5,687 bases of DNA from Candidatus Dechloromonas phosphoritropha (GCA_016722705.1 JADKGN010000003.1:1-5687); one strand, 5' to 3'. Positions 1-5,687 are shown, counted from the first letter of the stretch. Notes: generated by a model not told the origin, from the letters alone. Translations and numbers: made by a program.

Positions 1-1
1 A

Positions 2-427
2 GCTGCACACCAGACGACAAAGCAGGGCTGGGCACCCGGAGAGTCAGGAAACCCGAAGGGGCGCCCGAAAGGAAGCCAAAACCGCAAAAGTCTATTAGCT
101 GAAGAACTTGAGAAGGAGGGGTCGGCAATTGTCCGTGTGGTGATTGACGCTGCGAAACACGGGGACATCCAAGCAGCAAACATAGTTCTTCAGCGTCTCG
201 CACCGCCCTAAAGGCGCGTAGCGAGAAAGTGACCTTCGCGCTCGACGCCACCCAATCATTGACCGCGCAAGCAAGGCAGATATTACAGGCAATTTCTCAT
301 GGGGAAATTGATCCTGAAACCGGAAAGCTCTTAATTGAGTGTATTGGCGGATTTGCAGGGCTAAAAGAGATAGATGAGCTTGGGCCGTCTGAATGCCATT
401 GAAGTAAGATTTGGTGGGAGAAAATAA
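2..427 (+). CDS. DUF5681 domain protein, 5'-partial, two apparent frameshifts
   Basis: The window opens inside this gene. The first visible stretch has the DUF5681 signature, a Gly/Pro/Lys/Arg-rich motif reading PGESGNPKGRPKGSQNRKS at roughly residues 12-30. An alpha-helical part follows, ending in GDIQAANIVLQRLAPP, where the frame meets a stop at 209. Shifting back one base near 206-210 continues naturally as LKARSEKVTFALD and onward, which suits the usual tail of this family. That frame stops at 400, but dropping one C of the pair at 385-386 continues as GRLNAIEVRFGGRK to a TAA at 425-427, one base before the next gene's start. The family is small, found in many Proteobacteria and phage-like regions, and has no established biochemical role; I assign none. 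The motif is seen directly. The joining of three reading-frame segments is inferred, and could mean either sequencing indels or a decaying gene. Confidence 0.75.
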
Positions 428-428
428 A

Positions 429-811
429 GTGAAATCTCCTCTCAACTGTACTTTCTATGGCGCTACGGAAACCTGCCCATTTCAGATAATCATATTGGCC
501 TCATCCACACAACCCAATAATCCGATCATTCAAAGCACTGTTGATAGACAGCCGATAGAATCGCAGGAAGATTTTTGGGAAAGATTATCTGCTAGAGCCA
601 GTGAACTTGTTAAACCCTATGGGCACGAGCACTTCATCTTAATGTTCTGTAGAAACTATCCATTGCGCGACCACCTGTCCGATGACATCAAGCAAAAAAT
701 GCTTCACGGCAACAGGGGTTTGTGGCAGACCATAATAAACGCTATGACATACAGGCCAAGGCGCTCTGTACCATGCTTGATTTCCAGCACAAGGCTTATT
801 TCAGGCTATGA
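429..811 (+). CDS. Unrecognised small protein, one apparent frameshift
   Basis: I do not recognise the family. I choose GTG 429 because a GGGAG ribosome site at 416-420 lies 8 bases upstream and the preceding gene ends at 427; in-frame TTG 411 and GTG 414 are less well placed. The unshifted frame runs to 914, but its part after about residue 97 is poor in protein character. A one-base shift around 715-722 (GGGG then TTT) gives VADHNKRYDIQAKALCTMLD and a TGA at 809-811, which overlaps the next ATG as ATGA. The corrected product is about 127 residues, soluble, with an acidic, aromatic middle section (ESQEDFWERLSARASELVKP). No signal peptide or membrane segment is visible. Its position suggests co-translation with both neighbours. 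The existence of a gene is likely; the corrected C-terminus is inferred. Confidence 0.6.
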
Positions 812-1008
812 GGTCGCGCTTACAGGCAAGCACCAGAAGGAAACTGGAGCGCCTAGAACAATCCTTCGCTATCGGTCGCCCGATAGCACTTTGGCCGCCG
901 ATTCTATCTTGTGAGGATTGGGAGGCAATCGCGTTTCCCATGCAACAGCAACTTAGCACAGACTCAATACAAGGCGAAAATACTATTCATTTAAAATTTA
1001 AGCAATAA
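808..1008 (+). CDS. Small hypothetical protein (66 aa)
   Basis: The ATG at 808 overlaps the corrected stop of the upstream gene as ATGA, a usual sign of translational coupling. No separate strong ribosome site is seen; a weak AGG lies too close. The N-terminus is basic and probably helical (RSRLQASTRRKLERLEQ); the rest is mixed and ends in HLKFKQ. The stop at 1006-1008 lies inside the 4-bp target duplication of the outer insertion sequence, but joining the two flanks without the element keeps the same stop, so the protein is intact and not truncated. I do not recognise the family and assign no function. It is probably the last gene of the three-gene run. Confidence 0.55.
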   Translation: MRSRLQASTRRKLERLEQSFAIGRPIALWPPILSCEDWEAIAFPMQQQLSTDSIQGENTIHLKFKQ

Positions 1009-1009
1009 C
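1006..1009. repeat. Left target duplication (TAAC) of the outer IS
   Basis: TAAC directly abuts the left inverted repeat and recurs at 4349-4352 directly outside the right one. Four bases alone could match by chance, but both copies sit exactly at the repeat edges. Confidence 0.65.
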
Positions 1010-1027
1010 GAGGTTCTTGCAAAACTC
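1010..1027. repeat. Outer IS left terminal inverted repeat
   Basis: It reads GAGGTTCTTGCAAAACTC and pairs with the reverse complement of 4331-4348 (GAGCCTCTTGCAAAACCC), with three mismatches in 18. Confidence 0.8.
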
Positions 1028-1196
1028 AAAATCTGCTGACATTTGGCCGTCGCATCCGCCTTCCAGAAGCGGTTTTTTGACGGAAGGAGTCTCTGGCGGT
1101 GGATTTTGTTAACTGAATGGCATGATCAACATAATCCAGTACGAAGCGACGCCTGCATCATTGCATGCATCGTCGCAGAAGATCGTTGGCGTGACG

Positions 1197-1645
1197 TCAT
1201 TGGTGCAAGCGCATCAACTGGTCGACCGACAGGGCCAGAACGCCGAACATGAGGTGCGCCATGACCTTGGTGGCACCCCGGACGCGGAGGGTGTTGCCGC
1301 CGAACTCATCCTTGAGCCGGGCATTGCTCCGCTCGGCCACGGTGCGCTCGTTGTAGCGGATGGCGTCGGCAGGCTCGAATTCCTCCTTTTTCGCCGCCAC
1401 GCGGATTGTGGTCAATCAGCGGAACATGATTCAGGCTGCGACTGTGCTCGTGCAACACGATGCTGCAATAGGCGGCATCCATCACATCGTAAAGATTGGT
1501 GACGCGCGCCGCGCTGATCAAGGACAGCGGAATCGCAGCACGGCTATCGTGCATCGAGGCAGACGACAGCAGTGCCGAAATCGGCACACCACAATCGGCT
1601 GTGTCGAGATGCAACTTGTAGCCATTCCAACTGACTTTGTAGCCT
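1197..1645 (-). pseudogene. Outer IS transposase, C-terminal part (DDE, YREK motif)
   Basis: This is the 3' half of the outer transposase, cut off from its N-terminal half by the inner element. Read leftwards from the insertion point it gives YKVSWNGYKLHLDTADCG, then the second catalytic Asp in DVMDAAYCS, then IDHNPRGGEK. Near 1387-1391 the frame must change: five bases in the run (A on the coding strand) instead of four. It then continues EEFEPADAIRYNERTVAERS and NARLKDEFGG to a stop at 1199-1197. The motif Y-2-R-3-E-6-K is exact, with Y, R, E and K all present, so the catalytic Glu was preserved although the gene is broken. The ending FGVLALSVDQLMRL is typical of these transposases. Confidence 0.8.
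1640..1645. repeat. Left target duplication (TAGCCT) of the inner IS
   Basis: TAGCCT abuts the left inverted repeat starting at 1646 and recurs at 3696-3701 right after the outer copy of the right inverted repeat. IS1634-family elements are known to give 5-6 bp duplications. Confidence 0.9.
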
Positions 1646-1662
1646 CCCGAGTTCCGCAGTTA
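1646..1662. repeat. Inner IS left terminal inverted repeat
   Basis: CCCGAGTTCCGCAGTTA, 17 bases, perfectly complementary to 3679-3695 and also to the internal copy at 3549-3565. Confidence 0.9.
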
Positions 1663-1771
1663 TCCATCAAAAACTGCCTCTTTTGACCCCGTCAGGCTAA
1701 TGGAATCAATGGCTTGCAAGTGGGGGTTTTGAAACAGACGTAGTGGCACGCGGTTGTTCGCTATTCGTTAA

Positions 1772-1799
1772 TTGACATGATTTAATCCTAGCGTATAGT
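1772..1799 (+). promoter_or_regulatory. Sigma-70 promoter of the inner transposase
   Basis: A perfect -35 TTGACA at 1772-1777 is followed after 16 bases by a -10 TATAGT at 1794-1799. A start of transcription 6-7 bases after the -10 box would fall on or next to the ATG at 1806, and there is no Shine-Dalgarno sequence between them. The transcript is therefore probably leaderless or nearly so, which would keep translation weak. Confidence 0.7.
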
Positions 1800-1805
1800 G
1801 CTGGC

Positions 1806-3501
1806 ATGTATGTTAAAGTTACTCGCTCCGGCCCCCGTCGCTACGTGCAGCTTGTCGAGTCCTATCGGGACGAAGAAGGCAAGGTTAAGCAGCGCACCAT
1901 CGCGACCCTTGGCAGACTTGACCAGATGGACGGATCGCTTGATTCGGTCATCGGCGGATTGATGAAAGTCACCGGCCGTGAAGCGCCAGCCCCGACTGCA
2001 CCGCCCACGGTTACTTTTGAATCAACGCGCGCCTTGGGGGATCTCTGGGCCCTGCAAGAACTCTGGAACACCCTGGGCTTCTCTGAATTGGCTCGCACAT
2101 TCGGAAAGACCCGGCATCAGATTGATGTCGAAGCACTGATTCGGATCATGGTTTTTAATCGACTCTGTGATCCTGAATCAAAGTTGGGCGCCCTGCGCTG
2201 GTTGCAGACTGTTGCCTTCCCTGGTTTGAATCCCGCCACGGTGACGCACGATCATTTATTGCGCGCCATGGATGCCTTGATGGATCATCAGGCTGCGGTT
2301 GATGCCGTGGTAGCCAAGCTGCTGCGCCCCTTGATTGACCAAGAACTGTCGGTTGTCTTCTACGACATGACCACGATTCGAGCCGACGGGCAGTCTGATC
2401 AAGCCGGTGATATTCGCCAATTCGGGATGGCCAAGGAAGGGCTAATTGCCCGCCAAGTCATGCTGGGCGTTGTACAAACCGGCGACGGTCTGCCGATCTA
2501 TCACGAAGTATTTGCCGGCAACACGGCGGAATCGCCGACCTTGTTGCCAACGCTGAAGACGGTGCTGGAACGCTTTCCCTCGATTCGCCGCGTGGTGCTG
2601 GTGGCGGATCGGGGTTTGCTCTCGCTGGACAACCTCGACGCCTTGTCTGAAATTCGTCTGGACAGGGTGAGCCGCTGGAATTCGTGCTGGCCGTACCGGG
2701 TCGGCGCTACAGCGAATTCACTGAGCTGCTGCAACCCTTCCACGACACGCATTGCGTCGCGGCCACGGCGGAAACCGTTGGCGAATTGCCTTGGCGGAAT
2801 CTGCGCCTGGTCGTTACGCACAATCCCCATGTGGCCAGCGAAGCTCAGGCATCGCGCCGCGAAAAGATCAAGGCGCTGGAGGAACAAGCAGCCGCGTGGG
2901 TCGGCAAGCTGGATGCACAGGACGCCGGTGTGAAAGCCCGCGGCAAGAAGCTCTCGGACAGTGGCGCCAAGGCGCGGCTTTATCATGCGGTCAAGGATGC
3001 GCATCTGGCGCATATCTTCCGGGTGGATCTCAAGAACGAATTGTTCGCTTACGAGATTAACCAAGCCGCCCTCGATCTGGCTGAACTGATGGATGGCAAG
3101 TTGTTGCTGGTCACCAATACGCCGGATTTATCACCGAAAAGTGTGGTCGACCGCTACAAGTCGCTGGCGGATATTGAGCGCGGCTTTCGGGTGTTGAAAT
3201 CCGAGATTGAAATTGGCCCGGTGTTTCATCGCTTACCTGAGCGCATCAAGGCGCACGCCAGCATTTGCTTCATGGCGCTGATTCTTTATCGCATCATGCG
3301 ATTCAAGTTGAAGGCAGCAAAAACGCACTTTCACCCGAGAGAGCACTCGATAGTCTGCGGCGTATTCAGCATCACCGTATCCAACTCAACGCGGAAAACC
3401 CCGTTGAAGGTATCTCAACGATTACCGACGAACAAGCAAAGGTCTTTCAGGCACTCGGCGTTAAAAAACCAGCAGCCTCACAACAATTATCGCTTTTGTA
3501 G
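1806..3501 (+). CDS. IS1634-family DDE transposase, two apparent frameshifts
   Basis: It catalyses cut-and-join movement of its element by binding the terminal inverted repeats. The start MYVKVTRSGPRRYVQLVESY is characteristic of the IS1634 group of the IS4 superfamily. Catalytic residues visible: Asp187 in VVFYDMTT, Asp268 in VVLVADRG, and Glu near corrected residue 458 in RYKSLADIERGFRVLKS, where Y-6-E-6-K is kept but the usual Arg between Y and E is Leu. The first frame is lost near 2660; inserting one G restores GQGEPLEFVLAVPGRRYSEF. The second is lost at the A-run 3319-3323; one more A restores NALSPERALDSLRRIQHHRI and the typical end LGVKKPAASQQLSLL, with TAG at 3499-3501. The corrected length is about 565 residues, normal for the family. 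As written the sequence gives no full-length enzyme, unless the ribosome slips or the two shifts are sequencing errors. Confidence 0.85.
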
Positions 3502-3548
3502 TGGAGCGCTTTTGAACCGCCTCCAAACAAATCAATGACTTATCAAAT

Positions 3549-3565
3549 TAACTGCGGAACTCGGG
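3549..3565. repeat. Internal copy of the inner IS right inverted repeat
   Basis: TAACTGCGGAACTCGGG, identical to the terminal copy at 3679-3695. It is followed by the second tandem copy rather than by the target duplication. Confidence 0.9.
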
Positions 3566-3678
3566 AAGCAAAGGTCTTTCAGGCACTCGGCGTTAAAACC
3601 AGCAGCCTCACAACAATTATCGCTTTTGTAGTGGAGCGCTTTTTGAACCGCCTCAAACAAATCAATGACTTATCAAAT

Positions 3679-3695
3679 TAACTGCGGAACTCGGG
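3679..3695. repeat. Inner IS right terminal inverted repeat
   Basis: TAACTGCGGAACTCGGG, perfect complement of 1646-1662, directly followed by the target copy TAGCCT at 3696-3701. Confidence 0.9.
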
Positions 3696-3701
3696 TAGCC
3701 T
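3696..3701. repeat. Right target duplication (TAGCCT) of the inner IS
   Basis: Identical to 1640-1645. On the minus strand the six bases belong to the outer transposase codons for Gly-Tyr, which are restored when one copy is removed. Confidence 0.9.
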
Positions 3702-4224
3702 TGAGCATTGCACTTGGTGCCACGCTCGCAGGCCGTGGGGATGTCCTGGAGCATTTGCGCCAAGGTTTGCTGGCGCTGGCGTTGAACGGGGGACGCTTTT
3801 GCCGGGACCCGCACTTCGTCCCGACGAGGACGTCCGCGCCGCTGCGCCGGTGCCGGCACCTTGGTCTCAACACGGGCCGGACGTTCGCGCGCCGGTATGG
3901 CGGTACCGTCACGGCTCAGGTGGCCAATCAATTCATCACCCAGGTGGTCTTTGATCAAGGCTTCATGCACACGTTCCGCCAGGCATCCCTCGGCAAACGT
4001 CTCGAAGAAAGGCGTTCGCCAGCCACGCCCGTTCAAACGGCGGACGCCCTACGCCACACCACGAAACCGCCGTGAATTCCTCGATACGTACCCATTCCAG
4101 CGTGTGGATGACCTTCTCCAGCTTCGGCGTCAGCGCACCCACCGTCTGTTGCCAATTCGGGGAGCAGTGCGTTCTGAATGACATTCCAGCGTTGCATGAT
4201 CAGGTCGCGATTGGTAGTATTCAT
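3696..4224 (-). pseudogene. Outer IS transposase, N-terminal part (frameshifted, probably internally deleted)
   Basis: Reading leftwards from ATG at 4224 gives MNTTNRDLIMQRWNVIQNAL. After LLPEL one G of the pair at 4152-4153 must be dropped to continue QQTVGALTPKLEKVIHTLEW, VRIEEFTAV and GRPPFERA. A second frame change near 4030-4050 leads into FFETFAEGCLAERVHEALIK, then the first catalytic Asp in GHLSRDGTAIPARERP, a basic linker RRGRPRRDE, and QTLAQMLQDIPTACERGTKC with NAQGY at the insertion site. From memory of related transposases about 45-50 residues should lie between GRPPFERA and FFETFAEG, so a deletion of roughly 140 bp is likely there; that is an inference. The gene has no clear ribosome site before the ATG. 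Confidence 0.75.
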
Positions 4225-4330
4225 CGGTGCGGGCGTTATGATGTTGGCGTGAGAACCTCATCATGCCAGAAATGGCCGCCTGCCCCCTCTCTTTCGCCCC
4301 TCGCCGCGAAAATAATTCAGGCTCAATGAA

Positions 4331-4348
4331 GGGTTTTGCAAGAGGCTC
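4331..4348. repeat. Outer IS right terminal inverted repeat
   Basis: GGGTTTTGCAAGAGGCTC, matching the complement of 1010-1027 at 15 of 18 positions; TAAC follows at 4349-4352. Confidence 0.8.
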
Positions 4349-4352
4349 TAAC
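4349..4352. repeat. Right target duplication (TAAC) of the outer IS
   Basis: The same four bases lie directly before the left inverted repeat at 1006-1009. Confidence 0.65.
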
Positions 4353-4366
4353 TATAAAAAATAGTT
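4350..4366. terminator. Weak AT-rich hairpin at the outer IS insertion point
   Basis: AACTAT and ATAGTT form a perfect 6-bp stem around a five-A loop. Joining the flanks without the IS places this hairpin right after the stop of the third plus-strand gene, where a terminator would be expected. The stem is short and AT-rich and has no long T tract, so termination activity is doubtful. Confidence 0.3.
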
Positions 4367-4455
4367 CCAATTAAACTAATCGTCTTTTGTATTATTTGCC
4401 TAATAGCATTCTCATGGGTAGCGAAATCGGCATAAGTTACAGCCAAAAAAATAGA

Positions 4456-4943
4456 TTATTGTGAATCCCCATCTGCACAATTTACCGAACGACCCATGTA
4501 GATCATTCGGCCCGGACCAACATTGCCATAAATACCAGTGCCTGTATTGCCATCAATATCTTGCTTCTCACAATTTGACCGTCCCTAAAAAAATACCAGA
4601 AAGTATGATTTCCCGTATAGCCTCCGTAGGAATTTTTAGCATTGACCGGAACACATACTGAGTAACCGTAAACCGCTTCATCTGATTTTATTACATGCTC
4701 TTTTCTTGGCTTGCTAAATCTTCCATAACGCGCAGACTCTGGATCTTTTAGCGAATTAGAAAGATGGGCTTTTATCAGTTGTTCATAGTTTGTTGGGTAG
4801 CTACCATAGTTTGCATTTGGAGCAGGAAGTGTTTTCCTCCAGGCCGCTGATTCTACATCTCTCCGCTGAGCATCATTCATGCACCCTGTAAGCGTTAGCA
4901 TGGCAACAAGTAAAACAGGAAAAATGAATAGTTTATATTTCAT
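4456..4943 (-). CDS. Small outer-membrane-type lipoprotein of unknown function, one apparent frameshift
   Basis: ATG 4943 is preferred: it starts a classical lipoprotein signal (MKYKLFIFPVLLVAMLTLTG then Cys21, lipobox L-T-G-C), and an AAAAGG ribosome site lies about 9 bases upstream. A TTG at 4964 would add seven residues before the signal. Residue +2 is Met, not Asp, so sorting to the outer membrane is expected. The mature part has SYPTNYEQLIKAHLSNSLKD, FSKPRKEHV and YSVCVPVNAKNSYGGYTG, a pattern I associate with small exported proteins of Proteobacteria without known role. The unshifted frame stops at 4503 with a hydrophobic tail. Adding one base near 4568-4571 instead gives EKQDIDGNTGTGIYGNVGPG and a hydrophilic end at 4456 (about 162 residues), which suits a secreted protein better. 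The lipoprotein call is strong; the corrected C-terminus is inferred. Confidence 0.75.
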
Positions 4944-5054
4944 TGGTTGGGGCCTTTTCGTCAAAATTTTCTGTGCCTATCGCATCCAATGCGCTGCAAC
5001 TCAACTCCAACTCAAAGCCAAGTTTCGGTGCGAGCGTGCAAATTATGGGAGCGC

Positions 5055-5352
5055 TTATCGAATTGCTATTGGAAGGGTATAAAGCTTGACACCCTCATAA
5101 CGAATGGTTGAGACCATGAATCCTGGATGAATAACAGACACTGTCATGCCGGGTGAGAGTTTTATGCATTGCCCTGATCTCAACAGCGGCATATATGAGG
5201 TTTTGTCTTCCTTGCTTATGTAGGTGATAATTTCGTCAAGCAATTCTTCGGAAATGCATGCGGGCATTTCTTTTTACGACTTCTGCGTTAGATGGCATTG
5301 ACACAAAAAAGAATTAGCAATGCAGCAGTAGCAGTAAATGCAGGTTTTGCAT
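5055..5352 (-). CDS. Small secreted protein of unknown function, apparent indels in the signal region
   Basis: The clean part of the reading frame starts at ATG 5267 and gives 70 residues, with CISEELLDEIITYISKEDK, a second Cys in SGQCIKLSPG, and VSVIHPGFMVSTIRYEGVKL. Upstream, ATG 5352 has a good AAGGA site, and three single-base corrections would join it to the same protein: one base added just after the ATG, one removed at the A-run 5305-5310 and one at 5271-5275 (T on the coding strand at the first, A at the second). The joined N-terminus, KPAFTATAALLILFVSMPSNA then EVVKEMPACISEE, is a convincing Sec signal with an S-N-A cleavage site. The two cysteines could form a disulfide in the periplasm. 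I know no function. The start at 5267 has a stop three codons before it and a poor ribosome site, which favours the longer form. Confidence 0.6.
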
Positions 5353-5456
5353 ACGATTTCCTTTTGTAAGTGATTCTGGAACTGAGTTGAAGTGCGCTTT
5401 GTTCCCTATCTGTCGTTCCTAAAAATTTTATTGGACTATACAGAATAAAATCAGAA

Positions 5457-5484
5457 GTGCCTATAGTCCGTTGTCTATAGGCAC
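5457..5484. promoter_or_regulatory. Operator-like palindrome before the XRE gene
   Basis: GTGCCTATAG (5457-5466) and CTATAGGCAC (5475-5484) are perfect 10-bp inverted arms around an 8-base spacer. A third half-site, GGACTATA at 5433-5440, is the complement of TATAGTCC at 5462-5469. The palindrome ends 21 bases before the ATG at 5506, and a possible -10 box TATAGT (5462-5467, weak -35 TACAGA at 5439) lies in its left arm, so a bound repressor would block transcription. The TATAGTCCGT core resembles operators of restriction-modification controller (C) proteins. Binding by the adjacent XRE protein is inferred. Confidence 0.55.
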
Positions 5485-5505
5485 GCCAAAGGCGAGATTC
5501 GCGTC

Positions 5506-5687
5506 ATGGCGAATCCGCAACTTCCTGACATCGGACCTCTCTTCGGCAGCGTTTTGAAACGCCACAGGTCTGCATTGAACGTGTCTCAGGAAGAGCTTGC
5601 CTTTCGAGCAGGCGTGGATAGGACGTTTGTTTCACGCCTTGAGCGCGGCATCCGGCAACCGACAATCACCACACTGATCGGGTTAGG
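5506..5687 (+). CDS. XRE-family helix-turn-helix transcriptional regulator, 3'-partial
   Basis: A DNA-binding regulator cut off by the window end after 60 codons. ATG 5506 has a GGCGAG ribosome site at 5491-5496, nine bases away. After a short leader (MANPQLPDIGPLFGSVLKRH) comes a Cro/C1-type helix-turn-helix: SQEELAFRAGVDRTFVSRLE, with the recognition helix around DRTFVSRLERG at residues 41-51, then QPTITTLIGLG leading to the next helix. The closest general types are stand-alone XRE repressors and restriction-modification controller proteins, which share QE(E/D)LA and DRT(Y/F)(I/V)S. The palindrome just upstream suggests autoregulation. It is divergent from the small secreted protein gene, with about 150 bases between them. 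Confidence 0.85.
   Translation, partial: MANPQLPDIGPLFGSVLKRHRSALNVSQEELAFRAGVDRTFVSRLERGIRQPTITTLIGL

Larger units (their letters stand above)
1646..3695 (+). mobile_element. IS1634-family insertion sequence with duplicated right end
   Basis: The element starts with CCCGAGTTCCGCAGTTA at 1646-1662 and ends with its perfect complement at 3679-3695, flanked by the 6-bp duplication TAGCCT. It carries one transposase gene on the plus strand, a promoter just before it and about 45 bases of non-coding DNA after it. The last 132 bp (3434-3565) are repeated directly as 3566-3695, so an inner copy of the right inverted repeat sits at 3549-3565. A single-ended version would be about 1920 bp, a fitting size for the family. 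Excision with one target copy would fuse the outer transposase halves in frame, so this insertion is the younger event. Confidence 0.9.
3434..3695. repeat. Tandem duplication of the inner IS right end (132 bp + 130 bp)
   Basis: Copy 1 is 3434-3565 and copy 2 is 3566-3695, joined without a spacer. Each holds the last roughly 22 codons of the transposase, the short 3' non-coding part and the right inverted repeat. They differ only in run lengths: A6 against A4, T4 against T5, and CC against C. No base substitution is seen. The target duplication follows copy 2, not copy 1. Confidence 0.95.
1010..4348 (-). mobile_element. Outer insertion sequence with YREK-type DDE transposase, interrupted by an inner IS
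   Basis: The ends are imperfect 18-bp inverted repeats at 1010-1027 and 4331-4348, 15 of 18 bases matching, with the core TCTTGCAAAAC. TAAC lies immediately outside each end (1006-1009 and 4349-4352), a 4-bp target duplication. Without the inner element and one copy of its 6-bp duplication the IS is about 1283 bp. The transposase gene reads leftwards and fills most of it; 1028-1196 is non-coding tail and 4225-4330 non-coding leader. The Y-2-R-3-E-6-K signature and the 4-bp duplication point to the IS5/IS1182-like part of the IS4/IS5 superfamily; I cannot name the exact family. The element is almost certainly dead, being interrupted, frameshifted and apparently internally deleted. Confidence 0.85.

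Noticed and set aside
811..914. The last 35 codons of the unshifted frame after the second gene
   Set aside because: It overlaps the coupled 66-residue gene and has poor protein character; the one-base-shifted ending at 811 makes an ATGA junction and is preferred.
1043..1686. Plus-strand open frames at 1043-1252, 1122-1502 and 1360-1686
   Set aside because: They run antisense to the YREK-containing half of the outer transposase and have low-complexity, His/Arg-rich translations.
2501..3064. Minus-strand open frame of 187 codons
   Set aside because: It is antisense to the IS1634 transposase, whose plus-strand frames carry the catalytic motifs.
3665..4181. Long plus-strand open frames across the outer transposase
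   Set aside because: They are antisense shadows of the GC-rich minus-strand transposase; the minus-strand translation shows family motifs and they show none.
4879..5082. Plus-strand open frame opposite the lipoprotein start
   Set aside because: It overlaps the lipoprotein signal sequence in antisense and continues through intergenic DNA without ribosome site or protein-like composition.
5288..5294. GTTAGAT, which fits the integron attC core GTTRRRY
   Set aside because: No partner RYYYAAC at a suitable distance and no attC-like stem; on the minus strand these bases fit the signal peptide codons of the secreted protein.

Overview
The window looks like an accessory or flanking region of a proteobacterial chromosome, possibly betaproteobacterial. 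This rests on the style of the DUF5681 protein, the IS1634-type transposase and the lipoprotein; no marker gene fixes the taxon. The two mobile elements are clearly richer in G and C than the small native genes around them. No RNA gene, CRISPR array or replication origin was seen.

Layout. (1) Positions 1-1008, plus strand: a tight run of three small genes. They are a DUF5681 protein (5' end outside the window, two frameshifts), an unrecognised protein starting at GTG 429 (one frameshift), and a 66-residue protein coupled to it by an ATGA overlap. (2) Positions 1010-4348: a minus-strand insertion sequence with a YREK-type DDE transposase, bounded by 18-bp imperfect inverted repeats and a 4-bp TAAC duplication. 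(3) Inside it, positions 1646-3695: a plus-strand IS1634-family element with 17-bp perfect inverted repeats and a 6-bp TAGCCT duplication. Removing it with one target copy restores the outer transposase frame exactly. The right end of the inner element is present twice in tandem. (4) Positions 4456-5352, minus strand: a small lipoprotein gene and a small predicted secreted protein gene, both with apparent indels. (5) From 5506, plus strand: the start of an XRE-family repressor behind a 10-bp-arm operator-like palindrome.

How it fits together. The native DNA is a short accessory cluster that took two successive transposon hits: the outer IS landed just after the stop of the third gene, and the IS1634-type element then landed in the outer transposase. 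The XRE regulator probably controls itself, and perhaps the divergent secreted-protein gene or genes beyond the window.

Main caution. Almost every gene needs one to three single-base corrections to read through, many at runs of identical bases. The two tandem copies of the IS end differ only in such run lengths, with no substitution in about 130 bp. Uncorrected sequencing indels are therefore at least as likely as real gene decay. No convincing new defence or metabolic system is visible; the least explained parts are the two exported small proteins and the regulator with its operator.
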